64,000 nt of DNA, from assembly GCA_958510825.1 (NCBI GenBank), contig OY294048.1, forward strand, positions 21,593,589 to 21,657,588, read 5' to 3'. The stretch comes from Brachypterus glaber (taxonomy: Eukaryota > Arthropoda > Insecta > Coleoptera > Kateretidae). The notes beneath the pieces were generated by a model. The model saw nothing but the letters and a program-made list of their open reading frames with translations. It did not search any database and had not been told where the DNA came from. Positions 54,440 through 64,000 of the stretch are shown here, piece by piece. Within the stretch, counting starts at the first letter, position 1. The number at the start of each line of letters is the position of its first letter. Both the position numbers and the translations under genes were made by a program.

Positions 54440-55370
54440 AATGGATTGTGAGTCAAATATTCAAGGTCAAAAAATATGCATCCTTCGTTTTGCCGGTGAC
54501 ATTGTGTTATTAGGGAATAGTAAAAGGGAAGTAGAGGAAGCGTTAACTGAAATGGACAGTATACTAAAAACAATGGCTAAATGAGAATAAAGTAAAAAAA
54601 GACAATATTAATTTGTAGGATACTAGAGCAAAGTATTAAATAAATAAATAAATATAAAAATTGAAGGTGAAAAAATTGAATTACTATTGATCTATATCAA
54701 TTGTGGAGCAAACATGTTATCCAATTTTGAGGTATTAGCAGAAAACTTGTACAGCGTAATCCCAAAAAAAACTTAAAAAATCCTAAAAAATCATATAATT
54801 ATCAGCTTTTGCTTGTATATGATGCGCTGTATCAAGAAAGCGCTAAAAAATTAGTTAGTCAATATATGCAAAAAGTGGATTTATCGGTTTTTGCATGTTT
54901 GCTCTACAATTAGAATATTTGGGCAGTATGACTTTAAATGCTTATTAGGCAAAGGATAGCCCAAGGGAAAGTACCTTTCATTTTAAAGAAAAATTTACTT
55001 TGTTTATCAAACATAAATAATAAGAAAATCCTTTTAAAAACCTTTGTCTGGAGTATCGGCCTGTACGGTTGCGAAACTTGGAGTATAAGGGAGGCAGATA
55101 GAAAAAAAAAGAGTCCTTTAAAATGTGGTTCTATAGGGGAATGCTTAAGACAAAATGGTCGGATAGAGTTACAAACAAGAGCGTATTGAAGGCAATCGGG
55201 GAAAAGCGTGTTTTGTAGGGGCTAATTAGGAGAAGGAACCAAATGGTGGGTCATATACTAAGATATGAGAGCTTACTTAAAGATATTCTAGTAAGTAGAA
55301 CTAGAATGAAATACTGCTTACAAATAATAAAATATGTAGGATGTAGGAATTTTAGGGAATATAAATAATT
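54440..55370 (+). pseudogene. LINE 7 reverse transcriptase remnant
   Basis: In several frames: KICILRFAGDIVLLGNSKRE (motif C, with AGD where the active form has ADD), VEEALTEMDSILK, then KIEGEKIE, a MITE insertion (54,698-54,912), RIAQGKVPFILKKNLL, LLKTFVWSIGLYGCETWSIR, and finally RRRNQMVGHILRYESLLKDI. The order matches the C-terminal half of a LINE type that is distinct from LINEs 1-6 (GCETW and MVGHILRHE motifs). The loss of one catalytic Asp, the frameshifts and the insertion make it inactive. Confidence 0.75.
54698..54912. mobile_element. MITE inserted in the LINE 7 remnant
   Basis: The ends AATTGTGGAGCAAACATG and CATGTTTGCTCTACAATT are inverted with one mismatch. It interrupts the coding remnant between IEGEKIE and RIAQGK, which defines its limits. 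About 215 bp, noncoding. Confidence 0.7.
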
Positions 55371-55379
55371 GGGTAAGGG

Positions 55380-55735
55380 TTATTTTATTTATTTTATTTT
55401 ATTTTATTTATTTGATTTGATTTGTTTATTATTATTTATTTATGAATTATAACTTATGACTGACTAAAACCAGTCTTAGGACAGGACTGAACTTGGTGAT
55501 GATGATTGCATATTGGGTTTTTTGAGTGCTTTGAAACTGAATTTAATAATACCTCCAACGCCATGGCGGCGGACAAAGGGAAATATCCGTAAATATTTTC
55601 GTAAAAACTATTATATGGGTTTTTAAAGTCGCTGAAACTGATTCTGATAATAAAATATCCAAGGGGGATAGCGAAATGTCAAAAAATAATATAAAAGCCT
55701 ATTTATCTCTGTACTGTAAAAACTGCATGTAAAAT
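55380..55735. other. Non-coding, TTTA-rich
   Basis: ATTTT/ATTTA-rich low-complexity tract at 55,380-55,445, then sequence with no recognised content. Confidence 0.4.
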
Positions 55736-55809
55736 AATGTAAAAATACATGCATTTACATAGTACCGAATAGTAAATTTACTATTCTGGACTATGCATAA
55801 TTCATGAAT

Positions 55810-55950
55810 TTATGTAAAATAATGTAAAAGAATGTAAAATAATGTAAAAGAATGTAAAAGAATGTAAAAGAATGTAAAAGAATGTAAAAGAATGTAAAAG
55901 AATGTAAAATAATGCAAAAGAATGTAAAATAATGTAAAAAAATATATTTA
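55810..55950 (+). repeat. 10-bp minisatellite, AATGTAAAAG
   Basis: About fourteen units of AATGTAAAAG or AATGTAAAAT in tandem. Flanked on both sides by inverted ATTTACAT-type sequence. Confidence 0.9.
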
Positions 55951-56541
55951 CATTGATTTACATATTTTTACATGATTTGACAATGTCGGGCTATGTTATT
56001 TTAAGACGCGCGTGCGCTTTGGACAATAACCAAGAAGGCGTCGCATCATAAGACGGACCGTTTAATATTGTTATTGCGACGAAAGCTGCTAGGTTAATAT
56101 GTTAAAAATGTAAAAAAAAGGTAAATATTATTTATGTACGATATTTAAATGCTTTATTTGTGGCCTAAAATTTACATTCATTATAAATTACGATCTTTAT
56201 CAACAAATAAATCCTTAAAGAAAGATGTAAGCAGTTGATACTCGTATTAAGGGTGAAAATCGTTTGGTTTATTAAACCAAATAAACTTTACGCTACGATA
56301 TTTCAAAAAAGCTTTGGCACAGAGACTTGTAATTTTAACAAACATTTTCTAAGTAGTAAATATTTTTTTTGTCAGAGCGTTCTTGAAATATCGTAGTGAT
56401 TAAGTTGTTTTAAAAGTACTTTTAATATGACTGTATGTTAATTTTTTAAAAAATTATTAAACACAGCATTAGTATTGTAGGCAAATATAAAAAAAATCGT
56501 TCAAGCTGATCGTTTTTTTACGTTTGTTTTTATAATAAAAA

Positions 56542-56785
56542 GTCTATGCAAAATATTACCATTCTGGACTATGTAATTTTTAGCATTCCGGTCTATGCAA
56601 AATATTACCATTCTGGACTATGTAATTTTTACCGTTCCGGTCTATGCAAAATATTACCATTATGGACTATGTAATTTTTACTGTTCCGGTCTATGCAAAA
56701 CATTACCATTACGCACTATGTAATTTTTACCATTCCGGTCTATGGAAACATATTACCATTTACGGACTATGTAATTTAATGTAAT
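56542..56785 (+). repeat. 49-bp minisatellite, five units
   Basis: Units start GTCTATGCAAAATATTACCA at 56,542, 56,591, 56,640, 56,689 and 56,738, each with GGACTATGTAATTTTTA and a .TTCCG end. Units diverge progressively to the right. The motif CTATTCTGGACTATGCAT at 55,780 is related, linking the two minisatellites into one larger element. Confidence 0.9.
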
Positions 56786-57454
56786 TTAATTTTACCTAGT
56801 GCGGTGTATTTTTGTTGTATTTTTCACAACATTAGGAGGAACATAAAAATAAAACAAATCGTGTTTCATGAAATACCCCCAACGTAAAATGAACGTATAC
56901 TATTCGTCGTATGGTTATGAATGCACAAAGCTTTTACGAAACAAACTTTGTATAGAATGTATAAATTTCTAACAGGAACCGTTTAAATTTTTGGATCTCG
57001 AAGTTTTAGTTTATTTTGCACTTCTAACCCTGCTGCATTATTAAAACAAAACATAGCTTTCCTCTAAAGTCGTGTAAATATTGCACCTGTAACAGAAATA
57101 TATCACACAGAATAGAAAAAATTAGAGAATTATAAATAGAATAGAAAATAAAACCATTCTTTTTTCTTTTGATTAATAAATTAAATGGATAAATATTTAA
57201 GGAGTAAAATATCAGATATTCAGATCCAGAATTTTATTTTATTTGATTAATTTAAAGGCGTTTTAGACCTCAGGCAAAAGAAAGGCTAGTATTGTTAGAG
57301 AGAAATGCACTTCTGAGGGGTGTTTTCCGAACTTGCGGCGAACTTTAGTATTTCTTTATATTCTTGTTATTTATGTAGTAACCAACGATTTAGGACCAAA
57401 ATTAAAAAAATCTATCGGTTAGTTTTTTTTTTATTTAGATTTTTTTATAAAAAT

Positions 57455-58390
57455 CTGCACCTATTTAATTATTTGTCTATATCTCAGCTATTTTAACAAC
57501 AACAAAAATATGATTAAAAATAGAATAAAGACTGCTTAATTTTCTACAAAAAAAGTAAATACCATTTTTTTATACAGGGTGATCCATAACTGGCATGCCA
57601 AAATTTAAGAGGTGATTCTAGATCCAAAAATATAAAAAAAGTTCCTATAAAGGTTGGTCCGGAAATGAGCCCTAAGGGATCTAGGGCCCTTTAAAATTGT
57701 AATAAAAATAAGGTTTTTAATTAATAACTCGGGTACCGTTTAATCTAGAGCGGCGAGCTTTTGCATGTATACTAGTATTAATAAGGGCAATAAGTTTATG
57801 TTAATTTAATTTTTTAATTTATCCAGAGGCGTGCCCAGACGGACAAAATATATGAGGCTTAAAACATTTTTGCCCCAAACTTTTCTATGTGTATGTTTTT
57901 TGGATTTGTTGTAAAAAATATAGATTTCTAGAGTAAAAATACATATAAAATATCATATAGTGTAACACTGTAGGAGCAACCGTTATCAAAAAAAAATGCA
58001 ATTAAGAGGAAGTAACATTTTGTGCCACCAAAAACGTTACTTTTTAAAAGGCTATTACTCCTTTAATATTAAATTTAGGTGTTTTGGTGTATAATACTTT
58101 TTTGCTCAGTTTTAAATAAAGAATCACCCTGCAGCATTAAAATTTTATTGGCGCTTTTTTTTGTTCCCCATTCAATACGTCATCTTCGAAGGGCCGTAGC
58201 TCCTTTAGGGCTCATTTCCGGACCAACCTTTATAGAAACTTTTTTTCATATTTTTGGATGTAGAATCACCTCTTAAATTTCGGTACGCGAGTTCTGGAAC
58301 AGGCTGTATCTTTGCCGTTTTGTCACAATACGTGATTAAAGTCTGAAGTAAAACAAAAAAGTATAAATTCATCTTTCTATTTATAAAAAT
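57455..58390. mobile_element. Insertion in the left arm, flanked by an 11-bp direct repeat
   Basis: TTTATAAAAAT occurs at 57,444-57,454 and 58,380-58,390, exactly where the right arm (read inverted) is continuous. The direct repeat may be a target-site duplication, though its low complexity allows coincidence. It contains the TIR element at 57,573-58,308. Confidence 0.55.
57573..58308. mobile_element. TIR element, TACAGGGTGATCC end
   Basis: TACAGGGTGATCCATAACTG on the left and the inverse of CAGTT.TGGAACAGGCTGTA-type sequence on the right. The arms (about 115 bp) share AAATTTAAGAGGTGATTCTA, CCAAAAATAT, CTATAAAGGTTGGTCCGGAA and ATGAGCCCTAA. Related at the arm level to the elements at 21,190 and 31,608. 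Confidence 0.8.
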
Positions 58391-59315
58391 TATCTAGGGA
58401 GGCTTATTTTACTGTGAAACGTCAAATTACCTTAAAACACATTATTTCTTTTAATTAAGGTGGCTTCTAGCAAAATTTGAAAACTAACGTAAAGTTGTTT
58501 ATTTTTTTATGAATGTTTTCAATGTTAAGATTTAATGTATTTTTGTAAGAAAGAAGTTTTTTAAATAAAAATGAATTTAGATAATCATGAAACTAATCGA
58601 AAATTATTGCTCGTTGTTTGCTTTACAAAAATCAAAACCATTAAGCCAATTCCAAATACATTATTTAGTAAAAAGTAATTTTGATGTCCGTAAATAATTA
58701 TTATATTTTAGTTTTCAAAGTAAAAAAGTTAAATATTTACTTAATTACTTTTTTTATGCATAGGTAATAAATTTTTATTTATTTATTAATAAATTTATTT
58801 ATTTAGTGGCAGGTTTTTATGCAACAGTATCATGGAGAGCCCCAACAAACATGCTTTTGGACATTTGGACATCATCATAACCTATTTTTTTATTAGTAAC
58901 CAAAATAATGTACTTGGAACTGGTTTAATGTTTTTGATTATTGTAAAACAAACAGTGTAGAATATTTTTTTATTTGTTTCATGATTATCTAAATTCATTT
59001 TTATTTAAAAAACTACTTTCTTACAAAAATACATTAAATCTTAACATTGAAAACTATCTATCATAAAAAATAATAAACGTCAGTTTTAAAATTTTTCCAC
59101 AAGCCACCTTGATTAAAAGAAATAATGTATTTAAATTCAATTTGAAATTTTACAGTAAAATAAGCCTTCCCAGATAATTTTTTTTTAAAAAAATCTAAAT
59201 AAAAAAAAAACTAACCGATAGATTTTTTTAATTTTGCTCTTGATTCGTTAGTTACTACATAAATAACAAGAATATAAAGAAAAACTAAAGTTCGGAAAAC
59301 ACCCCTCAGAAGTGC

Positions 59316-59976
59316 ACCGTGAATGGTTTATCATAAATAACACTGCTCTACATTCATTTTAGTTTATTCTAAAACTATTTAGTGCCTTGTTTTCGGAACC
59401 TTGCTTTGTTTTTCTCCCCACAAAAGTTCAGTTAACAATCACTGACTGTTACAGTTACCAGAACTATAACAACGTTAAGTATTACTGTAACAACCAGTGA
59501 ATGTTAACTAAACTTTCGTGGGGTTCCATATAAGCCAAAACGTTTAGTATTTACTACGGTAACGAGTGGTATTGACAAGAAAAATTATAAATTTAAATTG
59601 CGTCTTGCGTCGGGGTTTTGATTAACATTGATTTAATTTCCTGATTTGCGTTTTTAATTGTTAATTTTATTCGCTATTACGGCGTTATTTTACATATACC
59701 TGGTGTCCCATTAACTTTTCTACAGTCATTATCACATCGAGAACTATAAAATATATTAAAAATCTATTAAGAGCGTCTATTTGTTATTTTTTAGCAGGAT
59801 TTCCATTTATGCAATCCAACTAACCCTCTAACCCTCAACTACCCCAATTAATTACTTAAAATACCCCAGATGTGACAAAAATTTTACGAGATGACTCTGT
59901 TTGGCTTACAGTTTGTTTTGCTTCAGAAACCTGTAAGTTGGAGAAATAAAATTATATATTTCAATTTTACTTTTTT
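59316..59976. other. Non-coding interval
   Basis: No transposon end recognised. The last 60 bp (CAATTTTACTTTTTTGGTATAG) look like a pyrimidine-rich 3' splice region ahead of the possible exon at 60,193. Confidence 0.4.
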
Positions 59977-59983
59977 GGTATAG

Positions 59984-60185
59984 GCGAGGGGCAAGTCACA
60001 GGGGCTGATTTCGTCCCTTCGAGAGGCGATATGGGGTGATTTCAGGGGCGATATCGAGGTGATATCGGGGGCGTTAACCAGGCGATATCGGGCGATTTTG
60101 AGGCGATATCTGCGATATTGATTTATGTAAAAGGCGATATTAAGGCGATATTTCATTCCGCAAATGAAGAGTGACTTGCCCCTCG
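59984..60185. mobile_element. 202-bp MITE with GGCGATATC repeats and 7-bp target duplication
   Basis: The ends GCGAGGGGCAAGTCAC and GTGACTTGCCCCTCG are inverted. GGTATAG flanks both (59,977-59,983 and 60,186-60,192). The inside is made of about eight GGCGATAT(C) or GATATCG units, unusually G+C-rich here. The size and duplication suit a hAT-like or related MITE; 7 rather than 8 bp can be read with certainty. Confidence 0.8.
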
Positions 60186-60192
60186 GGTATAG

Positions 60193-60365
60193 ATAATAAA
60201 AACATTGTCGCCGCGGCGAAAAGACAAATGTTAATCGGGCAAAATCCCGATTTGGCGCCTCCCTGTGCAACCGAGTACCAAAAAGCCGTAAAAACAACCA
60301 CCGACTGTGTTTTTCACGCAACTAAGAAAAGGTCACCTCCCAAAACCGACCCAAAAAAGTACTAA
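60193..60365 (+). CDS. Possible 3'-terminal exon of an unidentified host gene
   Basis: The frame reads NKNIVAAAKRQMLIGQNPDL then APPCATEYQKAVKTTTDCVF and ends RSPPKTDPKKY-stop. Third codon positions use G and C freely (GCC, GCG, CCC, GAC), unlike the A+T-rich transposon ORFs around it. It follows a pyrimidine-rich TTTTACTTTTTTGGTATAG, a good 3' splice acceptor, although a MITE now separates the two copies of GGTATAG. I do not recognise the protein. It could also be a transposon remnant. Treating it as an exon is inference; the rest of the gene would lie upstream, outside what I can identify. Confidence 0.35.
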
Positions 60366-60954
60366 TTTGGTGCCCCTGCATACACATTGTTCCCTGGTTT
60401 TGTAGTGGCTACCATGAGTTTACAAAAAATACATAATATATATGACCCTGCACAAAGAAACCCAGTTTGAACTGTCAAATTAAAAAAAAGTTTTTTGTTT
60501 CAGATTCTTATGTAAAAAACTTTTTTTTTTCTACATAAGAATCCGAAAAAAAAAATTGAAACACTACCTGGGTTTGTAACCCTCCGGGCTATTTTTGGAA
60601 TATCATAAAAAACAATATTGTTTATTTATTTAGAAGTTACTCATCAATTGAACTAATATCTTTTGTGAGGTACCAATTTAGGTTAGTCTATGCTAAATTA
60701 TCGAGTGAGACTCATGTAGAGATTTTCCGAGACGCGTTTTGTGAGTTAAGGACTTGCCTGCTGAAAATTGTAAAAGAGTTTTCCAAAAGCTTAGGAAAAC
60801 TTGCCAGTATGGTGTATTAGTAGACAGGGCAAGTCCGTTCAAAATTATAAAAGAGTTTTATTTTGTTTTTAAATAGTAATTTTAAATCGTAATCGCCGCA
60901 GAATAAAATAAATATATTAATAAAAAGTGTTCTACATAAATTGGATTATTACTA
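60366..60954. other. Non-coding interval
   Basis: Contains an inverted pair near 60,490-60,560 (CAGATTCTTATGTAAAAAAC / TTCTACATAAGAATCCG) and nothing coding. Confidence 0.4.
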
Positions 60955-62003
60955 ATACCCGGATATTTGGTATTGATTACGAGGGGTGCGCGGAAGTTTA
61001 ATTTTTTATAAACATTCTGACATGGGTGACACTTACTGAGTATAATGACACAAATTTGTAATTTATTATAAATAAGTTTTTCCCGAGCTGCAATTTAATC
61101 GTGAGGTACTTTATTGTTGAACGTGCGAAAAAGATATAGGTTTGTCTTAAAAATGTAATGTTTCAAAGCACTTATCATCAAAATAATGGCATACAAAAAT
61201 GTTTTATTTTGATTTAGTAAGCCAGTTGTAACATTCCGTCGATGAAAATTAAAAATCCTCAGGGTTAATAGAAAATTGGAAGTTGTAAAGTTGCCAAGCA
61301 AGCCCACAAAGAGAAAAAACTATTTACCAAAGCCTTTCGAGGATATAAAATACAAAATTTTAGTACAAGAAAAAAAAATATTTTTAGCATAGATGAAACC
61401 AAAAATGCTTCTGGTTTAAAGATTGCGCATGTTATGTTATTCCGAATTTTCCACAATGTTCAATAGTAGACCTTATTAATGGCAAAGAAGTTGAGTTTTC
61501 TAAACCAAATCTAAATACTAATAAATACATTATGAAATCATACATTCTTTAATTATGCTCTGCTTATGTACTTCGGTAGACATAGAACTTTTATTTTCAG
61601 ATTATAAATATACTTTTGGTAAAACAAGACGAAGCTTAATAGCCGAAAACATGGAGAAAATCTTGATGATATATTTTTATTTTCAACAATAATATATTTA
61701 AAAATATGGGTACATTTAGTTTTAGAACACTTACATGTAAATATTTTGTAAAATATACATAATATAGTTTTTTGTTGTTTACCTTTGAAATTTATATAGT
61801 TATAAATCTTTTGCAATACTAAAAGTATAGTTATTTCCCCGTGTCATAATATTAATACACCTCTTTAACATAGTCGTCAAGTTACGCTATGAATAATAAC
61901 TATCGCGGGATGGTTAAGAAAGTGTGCCATTAATCTTTAAAAACATTTTTTTATAAATAACATTTGCGCGACCCTCGTAATCAATACCAAATATCCGGGG
62001 TAT
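60955..62003. mobile_element. TIR element, ATACCCGGATATTTGG ends
   Basis: ATACCCGGATATTTGGTATT then GATTACGAGGG at the left, and CCCTCGTAATCAATACCAAA then TATCCGGGGTAT at the right: about 35 bp of nearly perfect inverted repeat. The interior is about 1 kb, A+T-rich, with a broken coding-like stretch near 61,285-61,470 (KPTKRKNYLPKPF; DETKNASGLKIAHVMLF) that I cannot assign. It may be the remnant of a transposase gene. Confidence 0.7.
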
Positions 62004-62059
62004 GATGATTACCCATGTTCGAGAAAGATAAGTTATTGATGTAAACTAACCTTTTACGA

Positions 62060-62112
62060 GAATACGCTGAATTATTAATTATTAAATATACGCTGAATGA
62101 TTAATTATTAAA
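62060..62112 (+). repeat. 26-bp tandem duplication
   Basis: ATACGCTGAATTATTAATTA(TTAAAT) followed directly by ATACGCTGAATGATTAATTA(TTAAAT); one base differs. Confidence 0.85.
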
Positions 62113-62616
62113 TATTCTAAATTTAGTATTTATTCTTTATTTAAATTTTATTGATATTTTACTTTGTTAACACGTTGACTGCGGTAAATGCCCCCGGGGG
62201 CATGTAAGTATTTTTCCTGGTGTGCGACTGTCTAATTTGAAAAATATCACTCGTGTGCGGACCCGTAATTTTGTTAATTTTTAACATATTTTTACGCCAC
62301 AAATAGCTATATAAATTTCTTAATCATCTTTATGTAATAATTTTTAAGAAACTGTGTAAATCTCCGGGGGAATGTGCCGCACACAAGTAATACGATATTC
62401 GTTATGTGCGGGAGAGGTCCCAGGGGACTCTTACTATATTTAAGCAAAAAAAAATTATTTATAATAATATTAGTATCAATGTTACCATTGCTTTTTTGTT
62501 AAATTATACATGAATCATTGACAACAGTTGCTGAGAACTTAAAAAAATAAGAGTAATTGTTTATTTCTTCAAAGAAATGTTTCTGACTTAATGGTATCAT
62601 TTTACATACGTTAATA

Positions 62617-64000
62617 TGGAGGAAAACAATAGTAGTAGTGAAATAACGGATATAGAGCTTTTGGAAAGTGAAGTTAGTAATAATCCATTTGATAGTGATG
62701 ATTCTTTAGCTGGTCAAACCTGAACCTGAAGAAAGTGATTCTAATGATGACGATGACGACGGCGATGATGGCGGCAATGACGACGGCGATGACGACGGCG
62801 ATGACGACGGCGATAACGACGGCGATAACGACGGCGATAACGACGGCGATGACCACGGCGGTGATAATAATAACAATACAGGTAACGATGAATGGCACCG
62901 TACGTTAATAAAACCTTTTGATTTTGACCTACATGAAGAAAACTGTACAGTTAATAAAATTTTTGATACTCAAACGGTTAAACCTATAGATATATATTTA
63001 TTTTGTTACTGATGAAGTAGTTGATGTTATAATTCTGCAAACCAATCTTAATTCCAGAATTAAATTGTGGAAAAACACTGATCTCAACGAGATACGAAAG
63101 TTTTTGGGTATCATTTTGGCAATGGGCCTAAATCAAGTGCCAAAGATAAATGATTATTGGTCCAAAGATCCAATATACCATAATACATTTATAGCATAAC
63201 AAGAGCCAGATTTCTGCTTTTATTGAGTTATATACATTTTGAAAACAACCAAACAGCAGACACAACAAACAGAATATATAAAATTCAAGCCGTGCTTTTA
63301 AAGCTAATTGAAAATTACCAACTTATGCTAAGTTTAGGGAAAGTGTTAGTCATTGACGAATCAATTATACCGTTTAAAGGTAGACTATTTTTCAGGCAGT
63401 ACATCAAAAACAAAAGGCATAAGTTTGGAGTTAAATTTTATAAATTATGTTCACCAGAGGGTTACACTTTTGATGTAAATATATATACAGGAAAAGGTCC
63501 AAAAAATGAATTGGGACATTCTCCTTCTGTGGTTTTAAGTCTACTAGAGAATGTTGAACCTCAAAAAGGACGTATTTTATACGCAGACACATATTACTCT
63601 GGCATTCCATTGGTCAAAAATTTGTATGCTAAAAAAATTATTTAGTGTCGTACCCTAAGGTCGGATAGAAAAGGCATTTCTGAAAAACTAAAGAAGGGAA
63701 ATTGGAAAAAGGTGGAATTTATGGCCTTGAGAACGACAATATTAAAATCATAAAGTGGAAGGATAAAAGAGATGTTTTAATGATTACTTCCAATCCATCT
63801 CATCAGGATATTCTCACAGCAACAGGAAAACAAAATAGAAATAATAAAGACATAATGAAGCCTCAACCAATAATAGAATACAATAATGCCAAATAAGGTG
63901 TAGATTTTAGCTATCAGATGGCATCGTATAACAGTATTCTACGCAGAAGTAACAAGTGGTATAGAAAAGTAATGTTTGAACTTCTGCTTGGAACCACTGT
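62617..64000 (+). pseudogene. piggyBac-like transposase, frameshifted
   Basis: MEENNSSSEITDIELLESEV opens the frame; a shift near 62,720 enters an acidic stretch made of 12-bp repeats (Asp/Gly/Asn). Then come WHRTLIKPFDFD, a break near 63,010, EVVDVIILQTNLNSRIKLWK, FLGIILAMGLNQVPKINDYW, and the DDE domain: VIDESIIPFKGRLFFRQYIK (first catalytic Asp), YADTYYSGIPLVKNLYAKK (second), and after another shift YGLENDNIKIIKWKDKRDVL and GVDFSYQMASYNSILRR (third; the usual later Asp in the DQ pair is Tyr here). At least four frame breaks or stops: an inactive copy. In life such enzymes cut and paste at TTAA. Confidence 0.85.
62736..62862 (+). repeat. 12-bp coding minisatellite GACGACGGCGAT
   Basis: About ten units of GAYGACGGCGAT-type sequence inside the transposase N-terminal region, coding for Asp-Asp-Gly-Asp. 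It is the most G+C-rich stretch in this part of the window; the hydrophobic reading on the opposite strand is a shadow. Confidence 0.85.

Larger units (their letters stand above)
57307..59315. mobile_element. Fold-back element with nested insertions
   Basis: The outer ends GCACTTCTGAGGGGTGTTTT and AAAACACCCCTCAGAAGTGC are inverted. The arms continue with AACTAACCGATAGATTTTTT-type sequence, GGCTTATTTTAC, ATTATTTCTTTTAAT.AAGG, TTAAGATTTAATGTATTTTT and AATGAATTTAGATAATCATG. The left arm is interrupted at about 57,455-58,390 relative to the right arm. The uninserted arm is about 340-400 bp. No coding. Confidence 0.8.
62167..64000 (+). mobile_element. piggyBac-like DNA transposon, 5' end to window edge
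   Basis: TTAA at 62,167-62,170 is followed by CACGTTGACTGCGGTAAATG, matching the TTAA target and CAC-start of piggyBac-type ends. Subterminal repeats include the palindrome TGCCCCCGGGGGCA and several copies of GTGCGG/CCGCAC (62,220-62,410). The transposase remnant begins at 62,617 and runs off the window, so the 3' end is not visible. Confidence 0.75.

Noticed and set aside
56542..56785. CRISPR-like array of regularly spaced repeats
   Set aside because: The 49-bp units are contiguous with no unique spacers, and the sequence is eukaryotic; it is a minisatellite.
61095..61456. Minus-strand frames in the 60,955-62,003 element
   Set aside because: Phe/Leu-rich readings of A+T-rich sequence; the plus-strand remnant (DETKNASGLKIAHVMLF) looks more protein-like, though unassigned.
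62674..62898. Hydrophobic Val/Ile-Ala repeat protein on the minus strand
   Set aside because: Exact antisense of the acidic 12-bp coding repeat of the piggyBac-like transposase.

Overview
The window looks like a gene-poor, repeat-dense stretch of an arthropod nuclear genome, most likely an insect. The evidence is strong A+T bias, several animal-type non-LTR retrotransposons, DDE transposase remnants (piggyBac-like, DDE_4-like), a tRNA-derived SINE and very many terminal-inverted-repeat (TIR) and fold-back elements. I see no rRNA, no functional tRNA gene, no bacterial operon structure and no intact host gene. The only plausible host coding piece is a possible 3'-terminal exon at about 60,193-60,365. 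The order of insect cannot be fixed from sequence alone.

Layout. 757-3,653: defective DNA transposon with TIRs of about 475 bp, coding for a cysteine-rich protein family common in arthropod genomes but, as far as I know, without an assigned superfamily. 3.7-16.9 kb: divergent simple-sequence repeat, then a chain of non-autonomous TIR elements (4,935-5,984; 7,910-9,304; 9,442-11,152 with a nested family; 11,653-12,114; 12,656-13,184; hairpins at 13.2, 14.3, 15.6 and 15.9 kb). 16.9-21.0 kb: inverted repeats around a LINE nuclease fragment and a decayed DDE_4 transposase. 21-25.9 kb: TIR fragments and two opposed copies of a dispersed repeat. 26.0-30.1 kb: LINE 1 (+ strand), 5'-truncated, with two frameshifts. 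31.6-33.4 kb: a TIR element broken by a palindromic hAT-like MITE with a perfect 8-bp target duplication.

33.97-39.75 kb: three head-to-tail minus-strand LINEs. The middle one (34,327-38,609) has intact ORF1 and ORF2. Its ORF2 frame begins inside ORF1 in the -1 frame, has no AUG before the endonuclease core, and an A AAA AAC heptamer lies in the overlap, which suggests programmed -1 frameshifting. 43.06-45.04 kb: a 2-kb palindrome. 47.6-50.9 kb: TIR element, two LINE fragments and a SINE. 51.5-53.9 kb: a dispersed repeat split by a 1.9-kb TIR element. 54.1-55.4 kb: LINE reverse transcriptase remnant with a small MITE inside. 55.7-56.8 kb: minisatellites. 57.3-59.3 kb: fold-back element with nested insertions. 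59.98-60.19 kb: MITE with GGCGATATC repeats at a possible splice acceptor. 60.96-62.0 kb: TIR element. 62,167 to the window end: piggyBac-like element, truncated by the window.

The elements do not form a pathway; the architecture is layers of nested mobile DNA. The piggyBac-like, DDE_4-like and long-TIR proteins are all broken here, so the many TIR-only elements would have to be mobilised in trans. Two LINEs carry compact 3' stem-loops just before simple-repeat tails, the expected arrangement for reverse-transcriptase recognition of the RNA 3' end.
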